From IMG/VR virus record IMGVR_UViG_3300031364_000091, positions 1 to 20,142 of that record: 20,142 nucleotides of DNA. One strand, given 5' to 3'. A program made the translations under genes and the position numbers. The notes under the pieces were generated by a model. That model searched no databases, had not been told where the DNA came from, and was given only the letters and a program-made list of their open reading frames with translations. Positions 12,570-18,767 of the stretch are shown here, piece by piece (position 1 is the stretch's first letter; each line of letters begins with the position of its first letter). The DNA is from a virus.

Positions 12570-12585
12570 CAAGACAATTGTCTTG
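12570..12585. promoter_or_regulatory. Perfect 16-bp palindrome, probable repressor operator
   Basis: CAAGACAATTGTCTTG is its own reverse complement. It sits in the 103-base gap between the divergent XRE repressor and nuclease genes, and its last three bases form the start of TTGACT, a -35-like hexamer for the rightward gene. It is AT-rich relative to the flanks. This is the expected position for a repressor that blocks the rightward promoter and its own promoter. Binding is inferred, not shown. Confidence 0.75.
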
Positions 12586-12611
12586 ACTGACCCCAAACAC
12601 CATGGCAGGCT
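12583..12611 (+). promoter_or_regulatory. Candidate rightward promoter for the nuclease operon
   Basis: TTGACT (12583-12588), a 17-base spacer, then CAGGCT (12606-12611). The -35 is a 5-of-6 match to TTGACA and overlaps the palindrome. The -10 is weak. It would start transcription about 20 bases before the nuclease ATG, which has GAAAGGA upstream. Confidence 0.4.
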
Positions 12612-12638
12612 CCCTGTCAACCCCGAAAGGAACCCCAG

Positions 12639-13460
12639 ATGCCAGTCTACGAAAACCTGAGTTATTCCGCGTATGAGGAACTCCCCGGGATCCGCTCCGG
12701 GGACCTACGAGCGATCCGACAGAGCCCGCGCCACTACCGGCTGAGGGAGGCGCACGACAACGACGGAATGCGTGTGGGTAGGATAGTGCACGACGTCGTT
12801 GCCGGTGCCGACCTCGAGTCCTGCTGCTCGGTTTGGCGTGGCGGGGTTCGGCGAGGGAAGCAGTGGGAGTCCTTCGTCGCCGCAGAGTCGGAGCCGATCA
12901 TCACCGAGGCGCAGGAGCAGTCCATCCGGTGCATGGTCAACGCGCTGCAGGAGCATGACGTCGCCCGGGAGCTGCTCAGTCGGCCGGCGCGCAAGGAGCT
13001 AGTCGTCACGTGGGAGGAGGACGGACTACCAGCCAAGGCCCGTCTCGATTCCCTGACCGACGACGGCGTGATCCTCGAGCTGAAAACCGATGGGAAGGGC
13101 ATCGATGAACGACGGTTCGCGCAACGGATGGTCGAGCTCGGGTATCATCTCCAGTTCGCCTGGTACCAGTACGGGCTGGTATCGGCGCAGGGACTGATCG
13201 CACCAGTGACAGTCGTGGCCGTCGAGCAGAACTGGCCACACGACGTCGCGGTCTACGACATCGGCGAGGACACGATCCGGGCCGGGCTCGACGAGTGCCG
13301 CGAAGCACTGGCCACGCTCAAGCACTGCCAAAAAACAGGACGCTGGCCCGGCGCGCACCCGGGAGTAGGAACGATCGAACTACCTCCCTGGTACTGGAAG
13401 CAGGCCGAGCAGGACGCGGGGCCAGGCCTGAACCTGCAGGGGGTGCGCCGTGGCAAGTGA
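12639..13460 (+). CDS. PD-(D/E)XK exonuclease-type protein (Exo VIII / DUF3799-like)
   Basis: A 273-residue nuclease. LRAIRQSPRHYRL near the N-terminus, GRIVHDVV (His51), KARLDSLTDDGVILELKTDG (Asp137, Glu147, Lys149) and HLQFAWYQYGL (motif with Gln172) give the complete PD-(D/E)XK catalytic set of the RecE C-terminal / Cas4-like exonuclease group. In phages these enzymes resect double-stranded ends to make single strands for annealing. It is the first gene rightward from the repressor-operator region, with an AAAGGAA SD. The next gene starts 11 bases before its stop and is SSB-like, a typical pairing. Confidence 0.85.
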   Translation: MPVYENLSYSAYEELPGIRSGDLRAIRQSPRHYRLREAHDNDGMRVGRIVHDVVAGADLESCCSVWRGGVRRGKQWESFVAAESEPIITEAQEQSIRCMVNALQEHDVARELLSRPARKELVVTWEEDGLPAKARLDSLTDDGVILELKTDGKGIDERRFAQRMVELGYHLQFAWYQYGLVSAQGLIAPVTVVAVEQNWPHDVAVYDIGEDTIRAGLDECREALATLKHCQKTGRWPGAHPGVGTIELPPWYWKQAEQDAGPGLNLQGVRRGK

Positions 13461-13971
13461 CCGACGCAGGCCCAAGACGTGGGACGACCTCTATCACAAG
13501 CGATTCCTGAACGCGGAAAGCTTCCAGGGCAAGAAGGTGACCTTGACCATCACAGACCTGTACGTGGACGAGCTACCGGACGACAGCGGCAAGATGGAGG
13601 ACCACGGGCTGTTGAACTTCAAGGAGACGAAACGAGAGATGAAGATCAACTACACGAACGGGACCTGCATGCGTCTGATGTTCGGTATCGACGACCCTAC
13701 GAAGCTCATCGGTCACCGGGTCACGTTCTACCCGACAAGCGTGCCGTTCGGGAAGGAGATGAAGCTCGGGATCCGAGTGTGGGGCAGCCCCGAGCTCGAG
13801 CATGACATGGTCGTAGAGGTACCGATGCCGCGCCGGAAACGTCCCGAGCGCCACACCATGCACGCCGTGCGCAAGGGCCAGCAGCAGGCACAGGAGACGG
13901 AAACCAAACACGAGCCAGAGCCCGAGCCAGAACAGCACGGGGACGCATGGGAGGGACCGGACGATGGGTGA
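13450..13971 (+). CDS. SSB-like OB-fold protein with acidic tail
   Basis: A 173-residue protein. Residues 26-115 have the pattern of a phage protein group with an OB-like fold: FQGKKVTLTITDLYVDELPD, then HGLLNFKETKREMKINYTNG, then LIGHRVTFYPTSVPFGKEMK, then GIRVW. After a basic patch (PRRKRPERH) comes an acidic C-terminal tail, EPEPEPEQHGDAWEGPDDG, which recalls the protein-contact tail of SSBs. A single-strand-binding or annealing-partner role beside the exonuclease is inference. The start is GTG 13450 with AGGGGG upstream. Confidence 0.65.
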   Translation: MASDRRRPKTWDDLYHKRFLNAESFQGKKVTLTITDLYVDELPDDSGKMEDHGLLNFKETKREMKINYTNGTCMRLMFGIDDPTKLIGHRVTFYPTSVPFGKEMKLGIRVWGSPELEHDMVVEVPMPRRKRPERHTMHAVRKGQQQAQETETKHEPEPEPEQHGDAWEGPDDG

Positions 13972-14128
13972 TCCTACAGGACCCGAACTGCTCGACGCGC
14001 TCAGTGTCGTGGTCTACGCGGCATCACGTGCAGGGACGTCTCGGTGTGAGGATGCACTGGAGGAACTCGAGAAGCTGGATCCCTGGCAAGAGCGTCTCCG
14101 CTCCCTCCTGTGCACGCCCGAGGAGACC
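13964..14128 (+). repeat. Inverted duplicate segment, copy B
   Basis: Plus-strand partner of the segment at 9240-9404. The two copies are 4.6 kb apart in inverted orientation, flanking the repressor and nuclease control region. In principle, recombination between them could invert that region. Confidence 0.85.
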
Positions 14129-14413
14129 GACATTCTACGCGCCGCACGACTGTACGGTGTTGCTGCCAGGGCACTCGAGCGAGACGCTACCTGTACCGAG
14201 GGGACAATCAACACGCCGCTACTCCGTCAACAGCGCAGCGAACGGTGGCGCGAGTTGATGGCCGCGCTTGAGGGATCACTCGAACCCGGAGCGCCTGTGT
14301 TCTCCTGCTCGTGCCCATGTTGCGGTGCCACGCTCGAGGTTGAGTGCGGTGACGCACCAGGCACCCTGGGTGTGTGTGGCGAGCTCACGAAGGAGGACAA
14401 GACCAATGCCTGA
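13964..14413 (+). CDS. Paralog B of the inverted gene pair, 149 aa
   Basis: A 149-residue protein. Residues 1-59 (MGDPTGPELLDALSVVVYAA and following) and the last nine residues (LTKEDKTNA) match paralog A on the opposite strand. The middle is unrelated: RLYGVAARALERDATCTEGT is followed by a helix and a Cys-rich segment, VFSCSCPCCGATLEVECGDA, that could bind zinc. The ATG overlaps the upstream stop by 8 bases (ATGGGTGA). Function unknown. The mosaic structure suggests recombination between conserved ends. Confidence 0.75.
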   Translation: MGDPTGPELLDALSVVVYAASRAGTSRCEDALEELEKLDPWQERLRSLLCTPEETDILRAARLYGVAARALERDATCTEGTINTPLLRQQRSERWRELMAALEGSLEPGAPVFSCSCPCCGATLEVECGDAPGTLGVCGELTKEDKTNA

Positions 14414-14696
14414 CCCAGGACAAGGACTGGTCGACCTCATGGTGCGTCGCCTGCGCCGGGGACGGGTGCCGCCCAACGCCAACCACCTGGAGGGCCACCG
14501 GTACGGGCAGTGGCTCGTCGTGGGTCTGGCCGGGTCCGGCTACGGCAACGGCGAGCGGGTCTGGAGGTGCGAGAGCCAGACCCGGCCCGGGGTCGTGCGC
14601 GTCATGACCGCGGGCAAGCTCAGGCTCTGTGCAGCCCGAGCAGTGCGAGCTGACAGGACATGGCCAGCGCAATCTCCACATGAGCCGGCTGAATGA
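14406..14696 (+). CDS. Small phage protein, degenerate CrCdCG-type domain, 96 aa
   Basis: A 96-residue protein. GHRYGQWLVVGLAGSGYGNG, then RVWRCESQTRPGVVRVMTAG and KLRLCAARAVRADR, follows the outline of a common phage zinc domain (GxRxGxWxVxG...WxCxCxCGxxxxV...SCGC). Most of the expected Cys are replaced: only two remain. It may therefore be a decayed or remodelled copy. ATG 14406 overlaps the upstream stop by 8 bases (ATGCCTGA) and is preceded by AAGGAGGACAAGACC. The 3' end overlaps the convergent gene by 77 bases. Confidence 0.55.
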   Translation: MPDPGQGLVDLMVRRLRRGRVPPNANHLEGHRYGQWLVVGLAGSGYGNGERVWRCESQTRPGVVRVMTAGKLRLCAARAVRADRTWPAQSPHEPAE

Positions 14697-14844
14697 ACCC
14701 CACCTCAGTCCACAGATGGCCACACCTGACGCAGCAGCACCGGCACAGCCACACATCTGCCTCTGCCCAGGACTCGAGACGGCGCACGGCGGCATGGTGT
14801 CCACAACACTGCTCGGAGTCGGGGCGGCGGCGCCAGCGGCTCAC
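14620..14844 (-). CDS. Cys/His-rich protein, 74 aa, convergent overlap
   Basis: A 74-residue protein from GTG 14844 (GTGA overlap, GAGGGTG upstream). EQCCGHHAAV and WLCRCCCVRCGHLW give a dense Cys/His cluster suited to zinc, followed by a hydrophobic helix (HVEIALAMSCQLALLGL). It is last in its minus-strand block and runs 77 bases into the plus-strand gene that ends at 14696. Either both genes are real and overlap, or one uses an earlier end. Function unknown. Confidence 0.55.
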   Translation of the reverse strand: MSRWRRRPDSEQCCGHHAAVRRLESWAEADVWLCRCCCVRCGHLWTEVGFIQPAHVEIALAMSCQLALLGLHRA

Positions 14845-15320
14845 AACGACACCCTCGGCAACGGAAGCGGTTCCAGGATCTGCGCAGCCCCAGCACGGTC
14901 CGGCGGCGGGAGAGTCAGGGTACCGAGCCCCGCCCGACCTTCGCACACCCAGCACAGCCGCTCAGGCGTGTCGACGATTCGGCCACAGCCTGGGCACGTG
15001 TACGTGGTTCGGAGCGGTCCCGAGTCTGGCCAGGAGGCGACCGAACGACCGAGACGGGCCTCGAGCTCGGAGCGGGTCAGATGTTGTCGTTTCTGGTACG
15101 ACAACGGATACAGCCTGCCGCCGTATTTGATGAGCCAGGCGCGCAACCGGTCGTCAACCGCTGTGCCCTGTAGGTCCTTGTCTGTCAGACGCACACCAGA
15201 CAGCCGCACCGGGCCATCACTGTAGCTCGATTGGACGATGTCCAGAGCCTCGCGCGTCGAGTAGCCATGCTCCCGCAGCATCGCAACTCTCGGGAGTGAT
15301 ACCGGGTGTTGATGTTTCAT
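14841..15320 (-). CDS. Zinc-ribbon protein, 159 aa
   Basis: A 159-residue protein. The N-terminal ~95 residues (MKHQHPVSLPRVAMLREHGY, then LTDKDLQGTAVDDRLRAWLI) are helical. TTYTCPGCGRIVDTPERLCW then VCEG forms a clear CxxC-x12-CxxC ribbon near residue 115, and the end is Pro/Leu-rich. The start ATG 15320 shares ATGA with the previous stop and has GGAGG upstream. A DNA- or RNA-binding role is plausible; the family is not recognised. Confidence 0.65.
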   Translation of the reverse strand: MKHQHPVSLPRVAMLREHGYSTREALDIVQSSYSDGPVRLSGVRLTDKDLQGTAVDDRLRAWLIKYGGRLYPLSYQKRQHLTRSELEARLGRSVASWPDSGPLRTTYTCPGCGRIVDTPERLCWVCEGRAGLGTLTLPPPDRAGAAQILEPLPLPRVSL

Positions 15321-15559
15321 GGCGCCACCTCCAGCCCCAAAGCGCGCACGGCCCGCTCCGGTCCCAGGTGCATGGCCGCCGCGAGCCTGCGCCCGATCTG
15401 CAGCGCGTACTCGTCGGGCGTGAGGGGGATCGCGTACCGGTCCAGCTGCTCGACGATGGCCAGCGCGACGTCCTGGTGCTGGTGACACCACTGGTCCAGT
15501 GCGGCATCGGCCTGGCACGCGAGCGCGAATCCTGATTCGGCGTTTGGGCTGAGCATCAT
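15317..15559 (-). CDS. Small helical protein, 80 aa
   Basis: An 80-residue, mainly helical protein starting MMLSPNAESGFALACQADAA and ending AVRALGLEVAP. The stop of the upstream gene and this ATG share one base (TAATG), with AAGGGA upstream. ATG 15556 is an equal alternative. No family recognised; no TM segment. Confidence 0.6.
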   Translation of the reverse strand: MMLSPNAESGFALACQADAALDQWCHQHQDVALAIVEQLDRYAIPLTPDEYALQIGRRLAAAMHLGPERAVRALGLEVAP

Positions 15560-15750
15560 TATTTGTCCCTTTTCAACGAGAACATCGGACCCATGAACCT
15601 GCTGCGGAAACGCCGCCTGCGACGAGCCATGTCGGCCCGTTCCTCGTCGGTCACGTACTGTCCCACGGACGGACACTGCTCTCGGCATTTCTGGGCTATC
15701 TCCAGTTTCTGGGGAACGACACCCATACTGCGACGCCTGTGTGCGGACAT
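15559..15750 (-). CDS. Small basic protein, 63 aa
   Basis: A 63-residue, strongly basic protein (MARRRRRFRSRFMGPMFSLK near the C-terminus) with a central KCREQCPSVGQYVTDEERAD. ATG 15750 has AGGA upstream; a TTG at 15771 in the same frame is less likely. The Arg run suggests nucleic-acid binding. Function unknown. Confidence 0.55.
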   Translation of the reverse strand: MSAHRRRSMGVVPQKLEIAQKCREQCPSVGQYVTDEERADMARRRRRFRSRFMGPMFSLKRDK

Positions 15751-15770
15751 TGTTGTTTCCTGACGCCTCA

Positions 15771-15798
15771 AGCCCGCCGGGCCGAAACCGAGCGGGCT
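15771..15798. other. Short hairpin between two small genes
   Basis: Seven-base arms AGCCCGC and GCGGGCT with a 14-base loop in the 66-base gap between the genes at 15817-16047 and 15559-15750. No U-run follows. It could be a weak pause or RNA-stability site. Confidence 0.3.
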
Positions 15799-15816
15799 GG
15801 AGGCTACCGTGTCGGA

Positions 15817-16047
15817 TCAGAACAGGTCCGGACGCGCCTCGACGAATGACTCTAGCGCTGAGTTCCAGTCCGCCTCTGACGGCTCTTCGGCTCCGGGCCA
15901 CTGGCCGATGTGCTGCCGGGCAACGAAGTCCGACTCGGGACGGCCGGTCTGATCTGCCAGAATCGGAATAAACTCAGACAGGTCGCCGAGGTCACCTTTG
16001 AACTCCGGGCCGATCATCTCTGCGTCGATTTGGTACTGAGTGGTCAT
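15817..16047 (-). CDS. Acidic hypothetical protein, 76 aa
   Basis: A 76-residue acidic protein (MTTQYQIDAEMIGPEFKGDL, then DLSEFIPILADQTGRPESDF) with an ideal AAGGAGA before its ATG. It is first in the leftward block behind the -24/-12-like promoter at 16075-16090, with a predicted leader of about 17 bases. Small, acidic and first in an operon resembles DNA-mimic or anti-host proteins, but that is speculation. No family recognised. Confidence 0.65.
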   Translation of the reverse strand: MTTQYQIDAEMIGPEFKGDLGDLSEFIPILADQTGRPESDFVARQHIGQWPGAEEPSEADWNSALESFVEARPDLF

Positions 16048-16074
16048 TTTCGTGTCTCCTTGCCCAAGTACATT

Positions 16075-16090
16075 TGCATGGCCCGTGCCA
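16075..16090 (-). promoter_or_regulatory. -24/-12 (sigma-54-like) promoter box, leftward
   Basis: Read on the minus strand, TTGGCACGGGCCATGCA (the first T lies just outside the box) fits the sigma-54 consensus YTGGCACGRNNNTTGCW with one mismatch (ATGC for TTGC). The invariant GG and GC are exactly ten bases apart. Predicted start is about 12 bases downstream of the GC, near 16064, giving a short leader with AAGGAGA before ATG 16047. Confidence 0.55.
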
Positions 16091-16199
16091 AGCGCGCTCA
16101 GACACTCGAACACGCCCGTCCGAATACGGATCCGCGTTGTTTCGTGGCCCGTCTACGCAAAGAGTTGCAACCGACCGCGCAAACGCTGTTACCAGCCCC

Positions 16200-16246
16200 C
16201 GGACACTTGTCCGCCTACCGGACACTTGTCTGCGGACACTTGTCCG
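16200..16246. promoter_or_regulatory. Three CGGACACTTGTCCG-type palindromic sites
   Basis: Copies at 16200-16213, 16219-16232 (last C to T change) and 16233-16246. Each is GGACA-CT-TGTCC with flanking C and G, so a dimeric protein site. Start-to-start spacing is 19 and 14 bases. They lie 62-108 bases upstream of the rightward promoter box and 110-156 bases upstream of the leftward one, the usual place for activator or enhancer sites. Replication iterons are an alternative. Confidence 0.65.
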
Positions 16247-16307
16247 GGTGCCCACCTGTACCGACGCGGTTTCGGGCACTTACGAGAGCAGGCGTCCGGG
16301 CTGTCCG

Positions 16308-16323
16308 TGGCACGGGCCATGCA
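16308..16323 (+). promoter_or_regulatory. -24/-12 (sigma-54-like) promoter box, rightward
   Basis: TGGCACGGGCCATGCA, identical over 16 bases to the leftward box in inverted orientation. GG-N10-GC spacing is exact. Predicted start is near 16333, followed by CAGGAG and ATG 16349, so the leader would be about 15 bases. It would drive the block that contains the SNF2 helicase. Confidence 0.55.
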
Positions 16324-16348
16324 GTAGTCACTGTCCAGGAGACGCAAG

Positions 16349-16570
16349 ATGAAGACCATGACCCACGAAGCAGCATCCCTGGCCCTGGTAGTCGAGCTCC
16401 CCAACGTTGCCGAGCGCGACGCACTGATCGGGTACCTGTACAGCGAGTCGACGGACATTGAGGAGAACCCGGGTGTACCGGGCCGTTCGCTCGAGCGCCT
16501 GTACCGGTCGGCCGCGATCGAGTTCGGAGTCCGGTCGGAAATCTGCCGCGGGATCATCGAAGGCGAGTGA
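16349..16570 (+). CDS. Hypothetical protein, 73 aa
   Basis: A 73-residue, mostly helical acidic protein (MKTMTHEAASLALVVELPNV, then ERDALIGYLYSESTDIEENP). It is the first gene of the rightward block, with AGGAG seven bases before the ATG. It ends seven bases before the SNF2 helicase ATG, so the two are coupled. No family recognised. Confidence 0.65.
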   Translation: MKTMTHEAASLALVVELPNVAERDALIGYLYSESTDIEENPGVPGRSLERLYRSAAIEFGVRSEICRGIIEGE

Positions 16571-16577
16571 GGAGAAC

Positions 16578-18236
16578 ATGCTCATCACCAGCAAATACGA
16601 CGGGAACTGCACGACCTGCGGAGGAGCGATCCGAGCGGGCGACCGGGTCAGTTGGACGAAAGGCGTGCGCGGTGTCAAGCACGCGTCCTGCTCTGAGGAG
16701 GGCCGTGCGGCGCAGGCGGCTACGGTCGCGAGCCGGGCCACGGACGCTGACCTGGAGATCCCGCTCCCAGACGGGTGCGAGCTGTACCCGTACCAGAGGG
16801 CCGGTGTTGCGTACATGGCGGCTCGTGCCGGCGTGGTCCAGGGCGACGAAATGGGCCTAGGGAAGACCGTCCAGGTACTCGCCGCGGTCAACGTCCTGCG
16901 GCTCGAACGCGTGCTGGTGATCTGCCCAAAGAGCCTGGCGTCGAACTGGGTGCGAGAGGGTCTGAAGTGGCTCGTCTCGCCGTCCGTGTCCAGGACCCCG
17001 GACTTCTCGGGGGGACTCGTGGTGGTGACCTACGAGGAAGCCAAGAAGTTCGCCGAGACGCTGGCCCTCAAACAGTGGAACGCGGTCGTCGTCGACGAGG
17101 CGCACCTGGTCAAGAACCCGACGGCCCAGCGCTCGAAGGTCGTCTACGCCCTGGCTTCGAAGTGTCCCAGGCGCTGGCTCTTGACCGGGACCCCGATCCC
17201 GAACAAGCCGATCGAACTGTTCCAGCTCGTGGCGTTGGCCGGACCCGACGAATGGAACCCGGGCGGCAAGGGGTTTTTTCGGTTCGCCCGCAGGTACTGT
17301 GACGCGCACCAGGAGACGGTAGCGCGCAACAAGACCGTCTGGATCTTTGACGGAGCCTCGAACCTAGACGAGCTCCAGGAACGGCTCAGGTACACAGTCA
17401 TGATCCGGCGGCTGAAGGCGGACGTGCTCGCGGACCTGCCCCCGAAGGTGCGCCAGGTCATCGAACTGCCCGCGAACGGTGCCAAGGCCGCGCTCCGGGC
17501 CGAGCAGAAGCTGGTCCAGCAAACGCTTGGGGCGCCCACGGACTGGGCCGAGGCCGTGCGACAGCTGCAGGCGACCGATCCGGTGGCGTTCTCGGAGCTG
17601 GCCCGGATCCGGGCTGAGACCGCGCTCGCCAAGGCCCCGGCTGTGGTCGAGCACGTGAGGATGGCCTTGGAGGGTGGTGTGCACAAGCTGCTGCTCTGGG
17701 CCCATCACCACGCCGTCATCGACGCCCTGGTCGAGGGGCTGTCCGAGTACTCGCCGGTAGAACTCACGGGCAGGACCAGCTCCGAGGACCGTCAGGCGGC
17801 CGTGGACAGGTTCCAATCAGATTCGACCTGCCGCGTGTTCGTGGGCTCGATCCAGGCCGGGGGCGTGGGGTTGACCCTGACCGCGGCCTCGCTGGTGCTG
17901 TTCGCGGAATCGTCCTGGGTCCCGGCCGAAAACACCCAAGCCGAGGACCGGGCGCACCGGATCGGCCAGCGTGACACGGTGACGGTTCAGCACCTGGCGC
18001 TTGAGGGGTCGCTGGATGCCCATGTCCTGCAGACGGTCCTGGCCAAGCAGGAGATCGCGGACCTGGGGCTCGATCGCGAAACGAACCCCCCTGTTCATGA
18101 AACGAACCCCCCTGTTCATGAAACGAACCCCCCTGTTCATGAAACAGGAAGCCCCGTTCATGAAACAACACACTCCGGGGGCCGGGACAGGACCGGCACG
18201 TCTCCTCGCCGCGAACCTGGACTGGCCCCCGACTGA
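16578..18236 (+). CDS. SNF2-family DEAD/DEAH helicase with N-terminal zinc finger
   Basis: A 552-residue SF2 translocase. Residues 1-40 are a short zinc-finger-like unit (GNCTTCGGAIRAGDRVSWTK, then HASC). The helicase core then shows LYPYQRAGVAYM (Q motif), DEMGLGKT (90-97), DEAH (173-176), LTGTPIPNK (202-210), VFVGSIQAGGVGLTLTAAS and QAEDRAHRIGQRD. The layout resembles small SMARCAL1-type phage helicases, used to remodel forks or strip proteins from DNA. Residues 501-528 are four copies of a seven-residue unit encoded by a 21-base tandem repeat. ATG 16578 with AGGAG is preferred to longer in-frame starts within the upstream gene. Confidence 0.9.
   Translation: MLITSKYDGNCTTCGGAIRAGDRVSWTKGVRGVKHASCSEEGRAAQAATVASRATDADLEIPLPDGCELYPYQRAGVAYMAARAGVVQGDEMGLGKTVQVLAAVNVLRLERVLVICPKSLASNWVREGLKWLVSPSVSRTPDFSGGLVVVTYEEAKKFAETLALKQWNAVVVDEAHLVKNPTAQRSKVVYALASKCPRRWLLTGTPIPNKPIELFQLVALAGPDEWNPGGKGFFRFARRYCDAHQETVARNKTVWIFDGASNLDELQERLRYTVMIRRLKADVLADLPPKVRQVIELPANGAKAALRAEQKLVQQTLGAPTDWAEAVRQLQATDPVAFSELARIRAETALAKAPAVVEHVRMALEGGVHKLLLWAHHHAVIDALVEGLSEYSPVELTGRTSSEDRQAAVDRFQSDSTCRVFVGSIQAGGVGLTLTAASLVLFAESSWVPAENTQAEDRAHRIGQRDTVTVQHLALEGSLDAHVLQTVLAKQEIADLGLDRETNPPVHETNPPVHETNPPVHETGSPVHETTHSGGRDRTGTSPRREPGLAPD
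18078..18161 (+). repeat. 21-bp tandem repeat, four units, at the 3' end of the SNF2 gene
   Basis: Units start at 18078, 18099, 18120 and 18141. The first three are identical, the fourth diverged, and a fragment of a fifth follows. They encode ETNPPVH three times, then ETGSPVH. Each unit junction creates the 8-base palindrome TTCATGAA (18094, 18115, 18136, 18157), so palindromes recur every 21 bases, two helical turns. Confidence 0.9.
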
Positions 18237-18261
18237 ACCACACAACCGATGAGGTAGGAAG

Positions 18262-18519
18262 ATGAAGATCCAGACACGTATTGCAACCCCACCGTCTAGG
18301 GCACCGTACCCGCAGCTTAGTATCATATGCAAGGCGATGTGTGATCTCACCCATTACAGTACTGATGAAGCGGAATTCCGCACGTACTCTGGCACCCCCG
18401 ACGAGCTCGAGGTCGCGGCCCAGGCCCTGCTCGACCTGGCCCACGCACTGAGAACGGAACTGGCCGCGTACGAGGAGCGCAAGGGACAGGCGCAGAAACC
18501 TGAGGAGGTGCAGCCATGA
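18262..18519 (+). CDS. Hypothetical protein, 85 aa
   Basis: An 85-residue protein (MKIQTRIATPPSRAPYPQLS, then a helical half DELEVAAQALLDLAHALRTE). AGG lies seven bases upstream of the ATG. It is less GC-rich than its neighbours between about 18260 and 18370. It overlaps the next gene by 4 bases (ATGA). Function unknown. Confidence 0.65.
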   Translation: MKIQTRIATPPSRAPYPQLSIICKAMCDLTHYSTDEAEFRTYSGTPDELEVAAQALLDLAHALRTELAAYEERKGQAQKPEEVQP

Positions 18520-18767
18520 ACTTCCTAGGCCGCGACCCGCCCACGTACGACGACGACGAACCGGACGGCGACGAGCCCGAGGACGAACTCTGTCAGCAGT
18601 GCAACGGGTCCGGCGAGGGATACGTGGACGGATCACGGTGCCTCGCATGCCGAGGGTCGGGCGTGACGCGTCACAAGGAAGACGACGATGCGCCCGACGG
18701 GTATGGAGAGCACGTGTCCTGTGGGTTCTTGGTGCTGGTGCCGAGAGGAGGTGTGCCGTGGTGGTGA
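18516..18767 (+). CDS. Acidic protein with DnaJ-type CxxCxGxG zinc knuckle, 83 aa
   Basis: An 83-residue protein. A very acidic N-terminus (DDDEPDGDEPEDE) precedes CQQCNGSGEGYVDGSRCLAC then RGSG, two CxxCxGSG repeats as in the DnaJ zinc domain, where they bind one zinc. No J-domain is present. Similar free-standing knuckles are common in phages and their role is unknown. ATG 18516 shares ATGA with the previous stop, with GAGGAGG upstream. Confidence 0.7.
   Translation: MNFLGRDPPTYDDDEPDGDEPEDELCQQCNGSGEGYVDGSRCLACRGSGVTRHKEDDDAPDGYGEHVSCGFLVLVPRGGVPWW

Larger units (their letters stand above)
16048..16348. promoter_or_regulatory. 301-bp divergent regulatory region
   Basis: The largest non-coding gap in the window, between leftward and rightward gene blocks. 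It holds two identical promoter-like boxes in inverted orientation near its ends and three near-identical palindromes between them. I see no ORF with an SD inside it. Confidence 0.75.

Noticed and set aside
14629-15225. 198-codon plus-strand ORF opposite the zinc-ribbon gene
   Set aside because: The minus-strand frames have SDs, coupled starts and CxxC ribbons; the plus frame has none.
18078-18161. CRISPR-like direct repeats
   Set aside because: Units are contiguous with no spacers, lie in frame in a gene and no cas genes are present.
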